A stretch of 64,000 bases of DNA from Gymnopus androsaceus JB14 (GCA_009733575.1 ML769492.1:1-64000), one strand, 5' to 3'. Positions 44,141-56,488 are shown, counted from the first letter of the stretch. Program-made: numbers and translations. Notes: generated from the sequence alone by a model not told the origin.

Positions 44141-46799
44141 TTAGTTGCTGAACAAGATCCGGTAGATGCGAACGTAAAGAGGGGCGGCTCTCCTCTCAGC
44201 ACGGTATTCGCGCATCTCCTCGACGGTGAGCCAGCTTTTTCGACCAGTATCCAGGTCGATCTCGTGTGCCCGACGTGGTACGGTGCGTTTCCAAATGTAT
44301 CCACCGATCCACATAAACTAATGATTCCGAGTAAGTATCGTTTTCGAACGGCAGGGAAGGAAAAAAACCACTTACAATCAGTATAGGAGCGGCAAGATAA
44401 GCCTGGAAGAAGTCACTTGCGCGCTCTTTACCGCTGGAAACTCCACCAATGGGCCAGAGAGCCTGGAAGACAAGACAGATAGTATGAGTGAGAGATTTTC
44501 AGAGCATGTTACTTTGGACTTACGACGTAGAATTGAGCAATCAGAACAAGGACGATGAGGAAGGCTCCAAGCCATGAGCCCCACACACCACCCATCGCCT
44601 TGAAAGGGAGCTCTTCGAGGGAATGGCCTTGAACTTTCCAAGCACGTCGGAAACGGATGCTTATTGACACTCTCAGTATCTGCGCCACTATCTATATGTA
44701 TGGCGATGGACTTACTGGCACAAACAGATTGAAAGCCAAGTGAACAAGACGGAGAGACCTGAAATAGCCTGCAACCAAAGGACTACACGGTACACCTAAT
44801 CAGCGATCTCATCTCGTATCCGGTTCAAGATGGCACTCACAAACAGTGTCGCCAGCAGCAACGACATTGACGTAGCCGATTGGACCAAAGAGGAGAACAG
44901 CAATCACAGAGAACAAAGGTCGGCTAGATTTATCGACGTAGGTGAAGACACGGGGAGCGTATCCGGTCTCAGCCAAGGCAGTAAGGGTCCGGGATCCAGC
45001 ATATACGCAGGAAAGGCCGATCGAGAGTACGGAAACGCAGATGGTAGCGTTAACAAGATCTATCGGAATGACTTCCCATTAGGATTTGGAATGATGAATG
45101 TGAGAATCTCTTACGGTTCAATCCGGGAATTTTGCCGTTGTCAAGAGCGATGACGAAGGGTGAGGCAGCTAAGATTCAAGAACGCGTCAGACTTGATCCT
45201 TAAAACTAGTGCAAGTCCAAGGCTGACCTGCTGAGGTACCACCAAGGAGTCGCTCATCGGTCCATGGAATAAGCAAACCGATGATGGTGAGGGAGGTAAT
45301 GTAGATAATGGTCTGGAATAAATAGAGTCAAGGAGTATGCTGGAATTGGGAGGAACAAAAACATACGATACGCCAGAAAGTACCCTTAACGGCACCTGCG
45401 GAATAGCTATCAGCAACAAAAACCAAGAATCTCCATCACAAATTAATCTACCTGGCATTGTTGCTCTCGGGTTCGGGGTTTCAGATGCGGCGAGACCAAC
45501 CAATTCCGTTCCAGCTATGTTTATACAATTAGAGCAGATTCATCGTTGATCAATGAAAAACTACTAACAGAAAGCGAAGGCGGCTGTGACGAAGACGGCA
45601 CAAACACCTTGGAATCCATTGGCGAAAGCCCCTGGATTCTGCCACATAGAACCACCGATATAGTGATTATACTCGCCATCACTTGGGCCACCTCCACAGA
45701 TACAGATGCTGAAAAGAGTTCGTCAAACTTTATGCATTACCACCGAATGGCAAACTTACACTCCGATGAAAATGAACATCACCACGATCAATAACTTTAG
45801 ACACGACGACCAAAATTCTTCCTCGGCATAACCGAGAGTACCGAACACACTCAAACCGACTAAACAAGGTCAGAGTGGCAAAAGCAAAAACATCGAGGCG
45901 CACGTACTTATAACGACCCAGAAGACTGTGATCCATACAGCTATAGGAACTTTTGTCGTCCAATACTGCACGGTTGTTCCGGCTACAGTGATTTCCAACG
46001 GTAAAACGACAGCCCATTGCAAAAAGTAATTCCAAGCCATCGAGAAAGCAAAACCGGGATCGAGAAACCTGTCGAGAGTGCATACATGAATGAAATTACG
46101 CAGTATGGCCAAATGTATGGATGGCGAACCTGTGGGCAAGCATATAAAACCCTCCTGACAGCGGGTAGAGAATGGACATTTCTCCGAGAGCCTGAATAGA
46201 AGATATTGAGCTTACGCATGGATCTTAGGAGCGTACATCGTGACTGACTTGAGTGACATTGATCAACCTATTCACGCATTCGTCGTTAGTAGATGTTTGA
46301 ATAGAGACTGGACACTAACATTACGCCCATGATTATCCATCCGATGAGAATACCAGCGGGTCCACCATTCTTCAAAGCCGCCCCAGATCCAACGAATAAA
46401 CCAGTACCAATACTACCTCCTGTAAGCGCGTTTGAGATGTACCGCTTACAAACGTATTAGCTCCACCCACCGACAGCAATCATAGTAAGATGACGCTTCT
46501 TCATCTTGGCTTGCAGCATCGGAGTATCCGCCTTTATTTTCTCAATCTCAGCCTCAGAGAGGTCTCCAGCGACCAGGCGATCGCTACATAAAACATAAAC
46601 ATGGTCAGAATAAGAGTGCATGTACTAAAATGAATTCAACGTACGCAGTAACGCCTGGTGCGCGTTTGAAACTCTCATAGTTGACTCCTAGACGAGTCCA
46701 TATCGATTCCTTGGAGGGGTCGTAGAATTGAATGTTATCCGATGAGCTACCCTCATCAACAATATCGCGATCGTTGTACTTTTCTTTTCCAGAGTCCAT
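44141..46799 (-). CDS. amino-acid permease (APC/YAT family), multi-exon
   Basis: ATG 46799 opens [20 protein letters not shown]. The next exons give [20 protein letters not shown], then the first membrane segment with [16 protein letters not shown] (46430-46380), [20 protein letters not shown] (about 46045-45985), [15 protein letters not shown] (near 45480) and a cytoplasmic C-terminus [20 protein letters not shown] ending in TAA at 44141. These are the hallmarks of fungal plasma-membrane amino-acid permeases (12 segments, about 550 aa), which import amino acids with protons. I counted at least ten short introns but did not verify every junction. It converges on the SDR gene, 150 bp apart. 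Confidence 0.88.
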
Positions 46800-47643
46800 G
46801 ATGATGGGACCCGAAGCGAGGATAGGGAATTTGACATCATCCCGTACAACACTGCTTGCTTTTATAGTCAGCTGGCTGATAAGGGTGCGGAGACCGACGT
46901 AGCTTTAGTTTTAAGTTAAGTGTTTCGGATTTCCAGAAGGCCGATTCGGCCGCATCCGGCCAACCTTCTCGAAAGCGAACCGGGTCACTTCTTGTTTGCT
47001 TCTTGTGCTTAAGTTCGGTGTAAAGGTCCTTGGATGGGACAACTAGTGCAGGAAGCATTTACAATAAAGTTGGGCTCTCCGTTTAGTTAGGCCCCTCCGT
47101 TTCATTTCGGCGCGTTCAGGAACCAGAAAAAAAATGGGACAAAATTTCAAAAAGTGGTGACGAGAATGTCTGGACGCGCTCCAGCTCAACGTGGCGGTAG
47201 TTAATGGGCACAGCCAGTTGCAATTTTTGCGTCGCTGATAAGAGCGCGACAGCGTATGAAGTCTATTAGAAAGACCAAGCACTGGACGTAGCTTAACTTG
47301 AGGCAACGGATCCATCGAATCGAGCTAGTCGGACTATATACACATGAACTTGATGTATTCCACTCACCACACATAAAACTGAACCCAGACCCGAAATTCA
47401 GGATCATTTTTTTTTCAATATTGTACAGAAGGTCACCAGGACTGGAATTAACAAGTACCATGAAAGCTGGATATTGAAAAATAGCATCAAGACCGAGAAG
47501 AAACCTATAAGGCCCTATAAGTAGCCAAATGACTCGAGAACGCTCGCTGGAACTCTTTGACTGTGATGCTCGGCGCGTTCGAGGCCATTCCCACCAACAC
47601 ATCAATTTGAATGAGGTCGACATTGACATTGATTGATCACATT
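46800..47643. other. permease promoter side, one anonymous ORF
   Basis: A TTTTATAG element near 46860 may serve the permease. A minus-strand frame (47629-47201) and an overlapping one starting near 47640 (VLVGMASNAPSITVKEFQRA) show no domain I know. A GC-rich stretch of repeated GGCCGnnTCGGCC type lies near 46940-46965. Confidence 0.4.
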
Positions 47644-47799
47644 AGAGCGTATATTAGCCGCTTGACGCAAAATGTTTTTGGTTATTATTGTCGGGAAGAC
47701 GCTCCACGTCCTCATTCAGTGCATATGGTGGTAGATTTTTTATCAAAAAGTTTTCCTTTTGAGGGGCAAAAACTTTGATGCACGCGGCTAATACGCTCT
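47644..47799. mobile_element. MITE family 1, copy a (156 bp, ATT duplication)
   Basis: Termini AGAGCGTATATTAGCCGC and the complement of AGAGCGTATTAGCCGC, flanked by ATT on both sides (47641-47643, 47800-47802). No coding capacity. Confidence 0.8.
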
Positions 47800-48257
47800 A
47801 TTCTGCAGAAGACAGAATGTACATCGGTGAGCCAGTCCGGGCCAGAAGTTCAAAAAGTCTATAGATCAACCAAACAACTTGAGATCCGAGTCGGAAAGCG
47901 TCATGGAGGAGCGAACGTACATAGGAGGTCCAGTGAGCGTTAGATTCAGAAGCATAATTCAATGGAACATACCCGCATCTTCAGAGATATGATGGTCTAG
48001 TGGTCTAGTATAAATTATCTCAGCACGCGTGACCTGCGCCCATGAAGTTTGAACTGAGATTTATGCATCGGAATCGTTAAGAAGGTAAGTAGGTCAGAAT
48101 TCTGACAACCTACCTTGTTTATGGGTGCTTATTTGGACACATCGGCAGCTCAGCGCTCAGCAGCAATATATATTCCCGGGACGGTGAGGAACCGTACTCT
48201 GGGCGAAACAGCCTGACAAGAAAGATGAGTTTTTTCCATATGCATGGAAGCCTTCTA
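47800..48257. other. intergenic, degenerate tRNA-like stretch
   Basis: No gene recognised. At about 47990-48065 GATGGTCTAGTGGTCTAG resembles a tRNA A-box and GTTTGAACT a weak B-box, but no acceptor stem forms, so I do not call a tRNA. Confidence 0.4.
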
Positions 48258-48560
48258 TTAAGCCTTCTCTATTGCTTCCTCCCGCCATGAAGACTCGGCG
48301 TCCGATGGAAAATCATCCCAAATCCTGGTGGACGAGCCTAAGTAGGTTGGTGCAGGATATGGACACGGCCGAGAGCTGGACGGAATATGTATCTCGTACG
48401 ACTCAAACGAGTTAGGCGGGTATTCATAGTTCAGATATGAACTTGGCGGAGAGTAATTCAGGCCCGCTGGGGAATTGTAAGTCGGTCCATACTGACACAT
48501 GGGAGTGAACGCAGGAGGAGAGGAATACACATCTTCGAAGGCATCGAATTTGCAGGTTTA
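48258..48560 (-). CDS. 3' exon of an unrecognised Tyr/Pro-rich protein
   Basis: An open exon reads CKFDAFEDVYSSPPAF and continues with many Tyr, Pro and Ser to EAIEKA and a stop at 48258. Low-complexity composition and good coding appearance suggest the C-terminal part of a regulatory protein. Possible upstream exons on the same strand (48600-48830, with a basic KEKRSKKSNAK stretch and a GTATGC donor) could not be joined without a stop. The MITE at 48834 and the copia element at 49316 may have cut the gene. Confidence 0.35.
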
Positions 48561-48833
48561 CTGCGTCGAGACATATGCCTGGAATCCTAATTTCAGAACT
48601 GGTTGTTGGACTCCTTGATCGTATTCGTTTGCCTAATCTCAAATGATATCAGCGGCTTGAAGGATATTGGAACTTGAATCACTGGCTGCATACCTTGGCA
48701 TTGCTTTTCTTTGACCTTTTTTCCTTGCGGGGGATATAGATTGCCGAGGAAGCTGAGAAGGTGCTTCCGAAAAATCAAGGAGTATGCTTTCCTACGATTT
48801 TGATTTTTATTAGCTGAATCTAAAGGATGCATT

Positions 48834-48993
48834 AGAGCATATTTTGCCACCCATCATAAACTTGTTTGATTCAACAGAAAACTGCCAAGCTTTACTACAC
48901 CCATCCAAATGCTGAGATTGTTTTAAAATCTGAAATGATTGCTTCATGCAGTGACTTTATGAGGCATGGCTTGGGCAATGGCTAATATGCTCT
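48834..48993. mobile_element. MITE family 1, copy b (160 bp, ATT duplication)
   Basis: Termini AGAGCATATTTTGCC and the complement of AGAGCATATTAGCC, flanked by ATT (48831-48833 and 48994-48996). It is the same family as the element at 47644, with the CpG of the terminus changed to CpA. Confidence 0.75.
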
Positions 48994-49315
48994 ATTGCCT
49001 ATGCTTTTTATTTTTCATAAATCTCTTTACTGGACCTTTATTGAGGTCCGGGATAGATTGGAGGTGCAGAGGAACATTTTCTCGAAGTTTGAATCCAAGA
49101 TTTCCTCTAGTTGCTCTAACGAGTATTCCATCTCTCGAGTAAGGTAAAGTTGAAAACCATACCTTATCGTGGTTGCTCAAAGATGGATGCCAATTGATCC
49201 AGAAGGCTGATTCTGGACATGGCAAGAAGGCAATTGTCTCTAGAGAAGATGAGGTGCGGATGTGGTTTCTTGTAAGGTACTTATATCCCGCCTACCTTCA
49301 ATTTTATAGGGTTCA
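48994..49315. other. flank of the copia element
   Basis: A minus-strand open frame (49225-48992, containing SAFWINWHPSLSNHDKVW) has no recognised domain. It may be part of the gene interrupted here. The sequence GTTCA at 49311-49315 is the left target duplication of the copia element. Confidence 0.45.
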
Positions 49316-49520
49316 TGTCATCGGTAGATGACCGAGTGTCTAATTAAGTTCCGTATTAGGTACTAGCATTACTAACCTGGGACGGAGCAACAGCCCCTTT
49401 AACTGTTCTTGCTCCGTACCAGGTATGATCTACTTTTCTATCGATATTCTTATTTACTTAACTGTTCTTGCTCTGTACCAGTATCAATATATTTTATATA
49501 TACACGCATAACCGTTGACA
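49316..49520 (+). repeat. copia 5' LTR
   Basis: 205 bp, TG...CA. It differs from the right LTR at three sites, each CG in the right LTR and TG or CA here. AATATATTTTATATATACAC near its 3' end may be the promoter/polyadenylation region. Confidence 0.95.
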
Positions 49521-49646
49521 GGTTATGGGCCCCGAGCTCTAAACTGTGCACTACGATCAAACTCAGAAGTACCAACAAAACATACCCCTTGCTCCTCCTC
49601 AGATCCTCAGAACACCTATTCCTTGCGATAATCCAATACATCTACA

Positions 49647-52600
49647 ATGGCCGAAATTAATGACGAGATAGAAAAGGCAGACTGGAAGAAACTCACCCTT
49701 ACCCCTATCAAGGAAAACAAGGATGGATTGAATAACTACAACGAGTTCAAAACCAAAGCAACACTCAAACTCGATGCTGCGGGATACTGGAAATTCATCG
49801 GCGGTCCCGAGTATGATCCACCGACAATCCCAGACCTTCAGATAAGTCGTGATGATACGCCGATTTTTCGGCTAAGGCTAGAACTGCGCAGAACCAATAA
49901 TCCTAGGTTCTGTTAGTAACAAAACACGGTCAATAAGAGAACTATAGTGAGCCCGAGCTGATAGTTTAAAATCTACCGAGGACCTATTCTACCCAAGAGG
50001 TTGCAGAGTAACGGTACGCGCAATGGTACCATACTTAACTTTGTGAATGCGCCTCGATCAAAGTCCTATGCGCGGTATGGTGTAGCGAGGCAAGCTTGTT
50101 GGATAACAAGTTGCTGACCGAGGCAGATAAACGAGCCCACATACCAGTTATACTAGGCTAGGTCATCGAAGGATATACCCAAGGGATCGAAGTCTTAACG
50201 AGGCATCGCTTCCGCGATCAGCTCACCGAGGAGTCTAAACGACACTCAAGTTTATTAAACGAAGCAAGGTGGACCGAGATGGGGAAGTACCCTAACAGGT
50301 GCCCTCAAAGTTGACGCTCGCTGGAAAGCACCCAGGCATATAGCCGCGGCAGTCCAACGCGGCCACATGACCCACTTGCTGTAGCTACTTCTAGAACACG
50401 GAAGGACCAAGGAGTATTTCTATCCGAGCCTCAGCATTTTACCGAGATCCATATGCTACCAGGCATCTAGACTCGAGACCACGCGGAACTAGAGATAATA
50501 ACCAGTCTCCCATTGGCAAGGAAAAACATAGAAATACCTCCGAGGGCTGTTCTGCTAAAGGAACTGGCGAGCCTTGTAAAAAGGCAAATGACTCGAGTCG
50601 ATTCGGACCAAAATCCCAAAAGTCGACCCAATCGAGGAAGACAAAGGAACGAGGCAGGAAAACGTCGAGGCAAAACCATAGTATACACGCATATATGGAC
50701 ATTATTTATCTTTTCTATTTTACTTACTCTGTTTCATCCTATCTCGCTCAGTTTCTCTCATTTTCCTATTTTCATATATCTCGCTCAGTATATAAGGGTA
50801 GCTATTCTATCTCGGAATGACAAGTTTAGATTTGATACCTGAAACGCAGTTCTATCTTAGGACCTGTAGTGATTCGTACACGCTCAGACGCGTCTGCATC
50901 GTCCTCTACAACCTTTGAAACGGGTGGCCTTCTTGTAACCTCGATAATACTGAGGCTGTTCATTCTACTTCCCGGCTATTAAGTCGAGCATTCCTGGTTT
51001 TCATCTCAAAGAGAGTTCACATCAGTCTTAGGACCGCAGGTGGAGCCTAACGTGCACACCTCGACGAGCCCGTTGTTGATTAGGAAAGGTCTTGGACCCA
51101 ACTGTCGGCTTGGTCTAGTTTTAGGGAGGAAGCTTCTCGGAGTGTTACCTAGCTTTACCAACAGATTCTACCCCTTGCCCGCTCTTCACTGAGTGTGTTA
51201 AAAACGCCTACTCGAGTGACTTGCGCGGCGGTCGTATAAGCTTGTTAGGTAACTCGCGGGAATCCCTGAGAGTTGGAGTATCATTGCGCGGCGACGTAAA
51301 GGCTCCCGAGATACGCAAAGTCGTTTGTTGAGTTGGCGTACTTGACCTGTGCTTTGGTGTTTGCTTTCCCCTCGATTAGTTCAGCGCGTCGTCGTACGTT
51401 AGTTGGCTTTTCAAAACCTCCCTCCAAATATAAAACCTTGTTCATTGCGCACTATCTGTGTCAACTGTCAAGTGCTTTTCTCTTCGAATCAATTAGTAGT
51501 CGAGGGAACCTTTGACAACCTCCTTCCTCGCATTAAATTAAACCTTTTGGATTATATCTGATTGGGGTGATTGTTGTTTGGTTGGTTTTCATACCCAGCA
51601 CATATCTAACTCATCAGTGAAGTTGAAGGGATCAACCCAGAAGGAAACACCGTAACAATCCGAACTCCCGGCAACGAGGTCATAGTCCAATTAGCCAAGG
51701 ACAAAGTGAAATCTTGGCTTAACGGAGACAAGAAAGCACTGTCCTTCATCGTAGAAGCAGTTCCCATACAGAAACTCTACGTCATTCGAGATTGCATCTC
51801 TGCCCATGCGGCCTGGCATGCACTCAAGGACGAGTATGAACCAGCTAACACACTTGCCGCCATTGGTATCAAACAGCAAATTATCGGTAATAGCTGTGAA
51901 GGCGATGACCCTGTCCTCTGGCTCCGAATGATGATACAGCTGTACGGAAGGCTCCGCAATGCTGACCCTTCCATGATGGCTGACACAGAATTTGCGAGCC
52001 ACATCGTCACCCTGATGTCCCAAGACGACTCGTGGAGGTATTGTCATGACGACCTGCGCAAACAGCTGAGGGAAGCAGAGGCAGCTGGAAAACCATTAAC
52101 TTCCTCACAGGTCATACGACGTCTCCAGACGGAAGAGATTGAACGAGGAATCGCACCATCCATGGCATCCATCAACGCTATTGTGGCAGTTGGAAAAGGG
52201 AAAGGGAGAGAGAGAGCTGTAGCCGGTATCTACAATGCCAACGTCGGCCCATCTGGTTCTTCCGCACCAAAACACCAGTTCCAATGTAACGACCGTAAAC
52301 ACAAGCCTTTCCCGCAGAATGGAAACAGGAGCAAAGTATGCGAGAACACCTACTGCGGGATTCCTGTCGGCCATACAAAGGCCGAGTGCTTCGTCTACGG
52401 AGGAGGGAGAGCAGGACAGTACCCACCTGGATACAGGGGATCTACTAGGAACCTACACCTCCACCCAGATGCGAGGTTAGCTGCGTGGAGAAAAGAAGCA
52501 CTCGAAAGAGAGAAGATGAACCAATCTGGAGGTTCTGCGCGAATGGCGGAAGAAAGCATCAGGGAAGGTGATGGAGACCCGAGTCGCCATACAGCGACAG

Positions 52601-53298
52601 CGAATTACGGACGACCGACAGACAGTGAGGTCGACCAGATCCTTGGACAAGTAGAGAGCGAGTTCACGTTCATGGTAGAGGTCAGAGAAGGTGCAGAAAG
52701 CGAAGATGATGAAGGTGGAATCAACCTAAACAAAGTCGTAAATGTCAACACGACAGCACTAAACACCGAACTGGCTACCGACGACTCCATAAACCATGAC
52801 ACTGGAGCCACGAGACATATCTTCAGAGAAAGGAAGTACTTCCACGGTTACGTGGAATTAGAATCGCCACTTAGTGTCCACGGTTTTGGGTCAAAATTGT
52901 CCGCGGTCGCTGTAGGAAAAGGTACGATCTTATTGGAGGCCAGCGTTGGGAAGACTACAAGAAAATTCTCGTTGTCAAACGTCCTTCACATTCCAACAGC
53001 ACGCTGTAATCTTATATCTGGGTCTAGACTTGACAAGAAAGGTGTTAGTACTCGAACAGGCAATGGGAAGATCACATACCTCAGTGAGAAGAAGGTCCCA
53101 TTCGCCGTAGGTTCCATCGTACAAGATTTGTACAGGATGGAAGTAGTTCCTGTACAAGCTCCGGAACATGATCCGAGCAATCCCTCGACATCTTCGCAAT
53201 CAGCAGAGATTGCGGGGATGGTGCCAGACGTTATGAGATTGTTTGGTCCTGGTTCGGACTCAGAAACGGCTAAGCGCGTGGGTTTTACCACTGTCTAA
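49647..53298 (+). pseudogene. copia gag-protease region, interrupted
   Basis: Gag begins at 49647 (MAEINDEIEKADWKKLTLTP), is interrupted at 49852 by the nested LTR and resumes at 51617 or later in the frame that the excised sequence would restore (E-G-I-N-P-E-G-N...). A CCHC-like knuckle (C..C....GHTKAEC) lies near 52345-52390, and the protease active site DTGATRHIF near 52798. The frame is lost near 53280, just before the integrase zinc-binding region. In an active element this would be the capsid, nucleic-acid-binding and protease part of the polyprotein. Confidence 0.88.
49853..51616 (+). mobile_element. intact solo LTR of a long-LTR family, nested in copia gag
   Basis: 1764 bp, starting TGATACGCCG and ending CTAACTCATCA, flanked by a 4 bp duplication GTGA (49849-49852, 51617-51620). 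Removing it with one GTGA restores the gag frame exactly, which proves both ends. A TATATAAGG box lies near 50791 and a second TATAAAA-like box near 51430. No protein of note is encoded; the short open frames shared with the copies at 3-6 kb are a by-product of shared DNA. A solo LTR left by recombination of a large retrotransposon is the simplest reading. CpG sites are mostly intact, so this is a young copy. Confidence 0.9.
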
Positions 53299-54179
53299 TG
53301 GGCCATATAGACGTTAAAGGCCTCAAGAGCGCTACAACAGGCCTCCCAATTGACACGGTACAGGTCAAGAACTGCCATGTTTGCGCTCTCGCAAATATTA
53401 AACGACTTCCCTTTCCTAAACAATCACACACACGAGCTGATCATCCTCTTTTTTGCATTCATTCCGATATCTGCGGTACCCTTCCCCTTGCCTATGGCGG
53501 TTTCCGCTACTTTATAATCTTCGTGGACGACTACTCAAGATATATCTGGATCTTCTTCTTGAAGTCCAGATCCGATGCTGTCAAAAGCTTCGACGAGTTC
53601 CGCCTGGCTGCAGAACGTTATTTGGGATACCCTGTGTCTATCCTGAGGGTAGACAACACTCCAGAACTAGTTTCTGGAGCATTCGAAGCCTACTGCAAGA
53701 AGGTCGGCATTAACTACGAGAGACCAGCACCAGATGCGTCTCAACAAAATGGTGTCGCTGAGCGAACCATTCAAACCATCGAATTCATGATGCGTTCCAT
53801 GCTTGTAGACGGGAACTTATCTCACTGGTTCTGGCCTTTCTCGGCCAGTTCTGGCGTACATATCAAGAATCGTGTCCCTCACTCAGCCCTTCCAAAACAC
53901 ATAACTCCTTTCCAATCCATTCTCAAAAAATGCGCTGACCTCTCACATATTCGACCTTTTGGCTCACTGGTCACCTCGTGGAAGACAAATTCCGACAGTC
54001 TCAACAAGATCACACAAAGGGGAGAAGAAGGTCGGTTCGTTGGATATGCAAGAGATACGAAGGGGTATCTAATCTACTTCCCTCACTCCCGCACCATTCG
54101 CAGTCCAACGAGACGTTACCTTCCATGGCTTCCCCATCTCTCTCCCCACTCCACCTCCCTCGGAACTACTATGGGATGA
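53298..54179 (+). pseudogene. copia integrase region
   Basis: Reads HCLMGHIDVKG...CHVCALANIK (zinc-binding end), then the catalytic core with all three acidic residues visible: HSDICG, RVDNTPELVSG and QQNGVAERTIQ. VDDYSRYIWIFFLKSRSDA is the usual family stretch. The frame shifts again near 54110, where DDIPFEVERREQDAERGSEH continues in another frame. Integrase inserts the cDNA copy into the host genome. Confidence 0.88.
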
Positions 54180-54484
54180 TATCCCATTTGAGGTAGAACG
54201 CCGGGAACAAGATGCTGAGCGTGGAAGCGAACATTTCCCCAACTTAGAAATGCCACAAATTGGCAAAGACGGCTTGTGAGTACAAACTCCCTGTCGGTTA
54301 AATTGGTTCTAAATCTGCATAAAACAGACAGAATGACGTTTCAAACCCACAAGTTGGGACTCGAAGCCTACAGGGCGACTCTGAAAAGAATGAACCAATA
54401 ACGGTTGACAATCCCTCGAAAATGGTTGACAAGCCTTCGAGTGTTGACGAAGACACCGTCATGGAAGACGCTACAGCTGAACTG

Positions 54485-56310
54485 TGACGGAGTAACCGCA
54501 TGCGCAGACTCCCTGCTCGATACGTCGTAAACCATGTCGGCACCACGGACGAGGGGGGGTCAAATCTACTCGAACACATCCTCAGTACCGACGAGGAACT
54601 AGAAATTGAATGTGAAGAATCAGACTTCCCGTCCCTAGCACAAAGTTTCATCCGCTCAGAAGTTGCATATGCAAACGCTGCACTTACCAAACCCATTGAC
54701 AACTCCGAAGAGAAAGATCCCACGACAGTACAAGAAGCACAGTCATCCATCTACTGGACGTACTGGCTCGCAGCGATCTATGAAGAACTCGAGTTGTTAA
54801 AGGAAAAGGGAGTTTACGAAGAAGTCGACGATCTCCCTCCATGCAGGAAAGCGGTTGGATCAAAATGGGTCCTCCATATTAAGCGAAACAAAGAAGGCTT
54901 AATCGCTAGATCCAAAGCTCGATTAGTCGCGAAGGGCTTTACCCAAATCCTGGGACAGGACTTCATGTACACGTTTGCTCCCTGTAGCTCAATGGGAATC
55001 TATGCGGACTATCCTGGCGCTAGTTGCAGAACACGATATGGAACTCAGGCAGATCGACGTAAAGATCGCATATCTGAACGGTCCCCTCGACGAGGAGATA
55101 TACTTGAGGAAGCCGACAATAGCTGGAACGGGATACTGGAGACTACGGAAAGGACTCTATGGCCTTAAACAGTCCGGTCGTCAATGGTACAAAGAACTCA
55201 ACTCTCGACTCGAAACCATTGGATTCAAATGAACGGAATCAGATTGGAGCGTTTATACTAGGACAAACGGACTTGAAAGGTCATATATAACTACTAGCGT
55301 CGACGACATGCTCATTGCCTCGAGCTCCAAACACGAATCCGACGCAGTCATCAAAGCCTTGGCATCACTTTTCGAAATAACCAACAATGGCAGTCCAGAT
55401 TTCCACTTGGGTTGTGGTATCTCTCGTGACCAAGAAAATCGAACCCTAAAGATAGACCAGTCCACCTACACACAATCTATCCTCTGTGAATTCAAGTTTG
55501 ATAACTGCAAAGCAGTCCAAACACCAATGGAACCGGGTGTACGTCTGACACGCAGAACGACACCCCTGTCATCTGAAGAACAGGAAACCGTCGACAAATT
55601 TCCTTACGGAGCAGTTGTTGGAAAGTGCATGTATCTGGCGAACTGCTCACTGGCCAGATATCAGCTACACTGTCCGAGAACTAGCGGGATTTATGGTTGG
55701 TTACGATCCATCTCACATCGCGGCGGCCAAACACCTCCTACGATATCTAAAGGGAACTCAAACCTACGGTTGCATCTTGGGATCAACAAACGTTGTCTAT
55801 CCTACAATACGAGCCCTATGTGATTCAGACTGGGGCATGGGCGAAGGTCGGAAGTCGGTATCGGGTTTCCTCATCATGTTAGGCGACTCACCGCTATCAT
55901 GGAGCTCCAAGCAACAGGGTGTGGTCGCCCTATCCTCTTGCGAAGCTGAGTACTTATCCTCGACACATTGCACACGTGAAGTACTATGGTTCCGGAACCT
56001 GTTCACCGAACTAGGTTTTCCACAACAATCCCCTACCAGCGTATTCTGCGACAACCAAGGCGCAATTGCCTGCACTCACGACCCTCTCGCTCATAGCAAA
56101 ATGAAGCACATTGCCATTCGAGAGCACTTCATCCGCGATTGCATCCAGAAACGCCAAATCGATGTCATATACATTTCCAACAAGGACAACTTTGCTGATA
56201 TACTTACAAAACCTCTTCATAGAATCCTACATACACGCTGGGTTTCAATGCTTCGACTCGACGCCAGTCAAGGGGGGGTGTCATCGGTAGATGACCGAGC
56301 GTCTAATTAA
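54485..56310 (+). pseudogene. copia reverse transcriptase and RNase H region
   Basis: After a TGA at 54485-54487 the frame reads MRRLPARYVVNH, then VGSKWVLHIKRNKEG, ARLVAKGFTQILGQDF. A 1 bp gain near 54979 shifts the frame before AQWESMRTILALV and GLYGLKQSGRQWYKEL. A TGA stands at 55230-55232. TSVDDMLIASS is the active-site box (Thr-Ser in place of the common Tyr). Another 1 bp gain lies near 55645, then PDISYTVRELAG, the RNase H region (ALCDSDWG, SSCEAEYLS, FCDNQGAI) and ADILTKPLH. Both stops could be CGA (Arg) changed to TGA. Confidence 0.9.
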
Positions 56311-56483
56311 GTTCCGTATTAGGTACTAGCGTTACTAACCTGGGACGGAGCAACAGCCCCTTTAACTGTTCTTGCTCCGTACCAGGTATGATCTACTTTT
56401 CTATCGATATTCTTATTTACTTAACTGTTCTTGCTCCGTACCAGTATCAATATATTTTATATATACACGCATAACCGTTGACA
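56279..56483 (+). repeat. copia 3' LTR
   Basis: 205 bp, same ends as the left LTR and preceded by the polypurine tract AAGGGGGGG (56270-56278). Followed by the target duplication GTTCA at 56484-56488. Confidence 0.95.
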
Positions 56484-56488
56484 GTTCA

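Larger units (their letters stand above)
49316..56483 (+). mobile_element. Ty1/copia retrotransposon, full length, defective
   Basis: Two 205 bp LTRs (49316-49520, 56279-56483) start TGTCATCGG and end GTTGACA and are flanked by GTTCA (49311-49315, 56484-56488). Directly after the left LTR comes GGTTATGGGCCCCGAGC. It is complementary to the anticodon region of initiator tRNA-Met, the half-tRNA primer type known from Drosophila copia. AAGGGGGGG before the right LTR is the polypurine tract. Gene order gag, protease, integrase, reverse transcriptase, RNase H is that of copia. The element is dead: several frameshifts, two TGA stops and a 1764 bp LTR inserted in gag. The LTRs differ at three positions only. 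Confidence 0.95.

Noticed and set aside
44830..45794. Plus-strand ORFs of 70-107 codons
   Set aside because: Antisense to exons of the amino-acid permease, whose conserved motifs are on the minus strand.
47990..48065. tRNA-like A-box (GGTCTAGTGGTCTAG) and weak B-box
   Set aside because: No acceptor or T stem can be formed; at most a degenerate tRNA-derived remnant.
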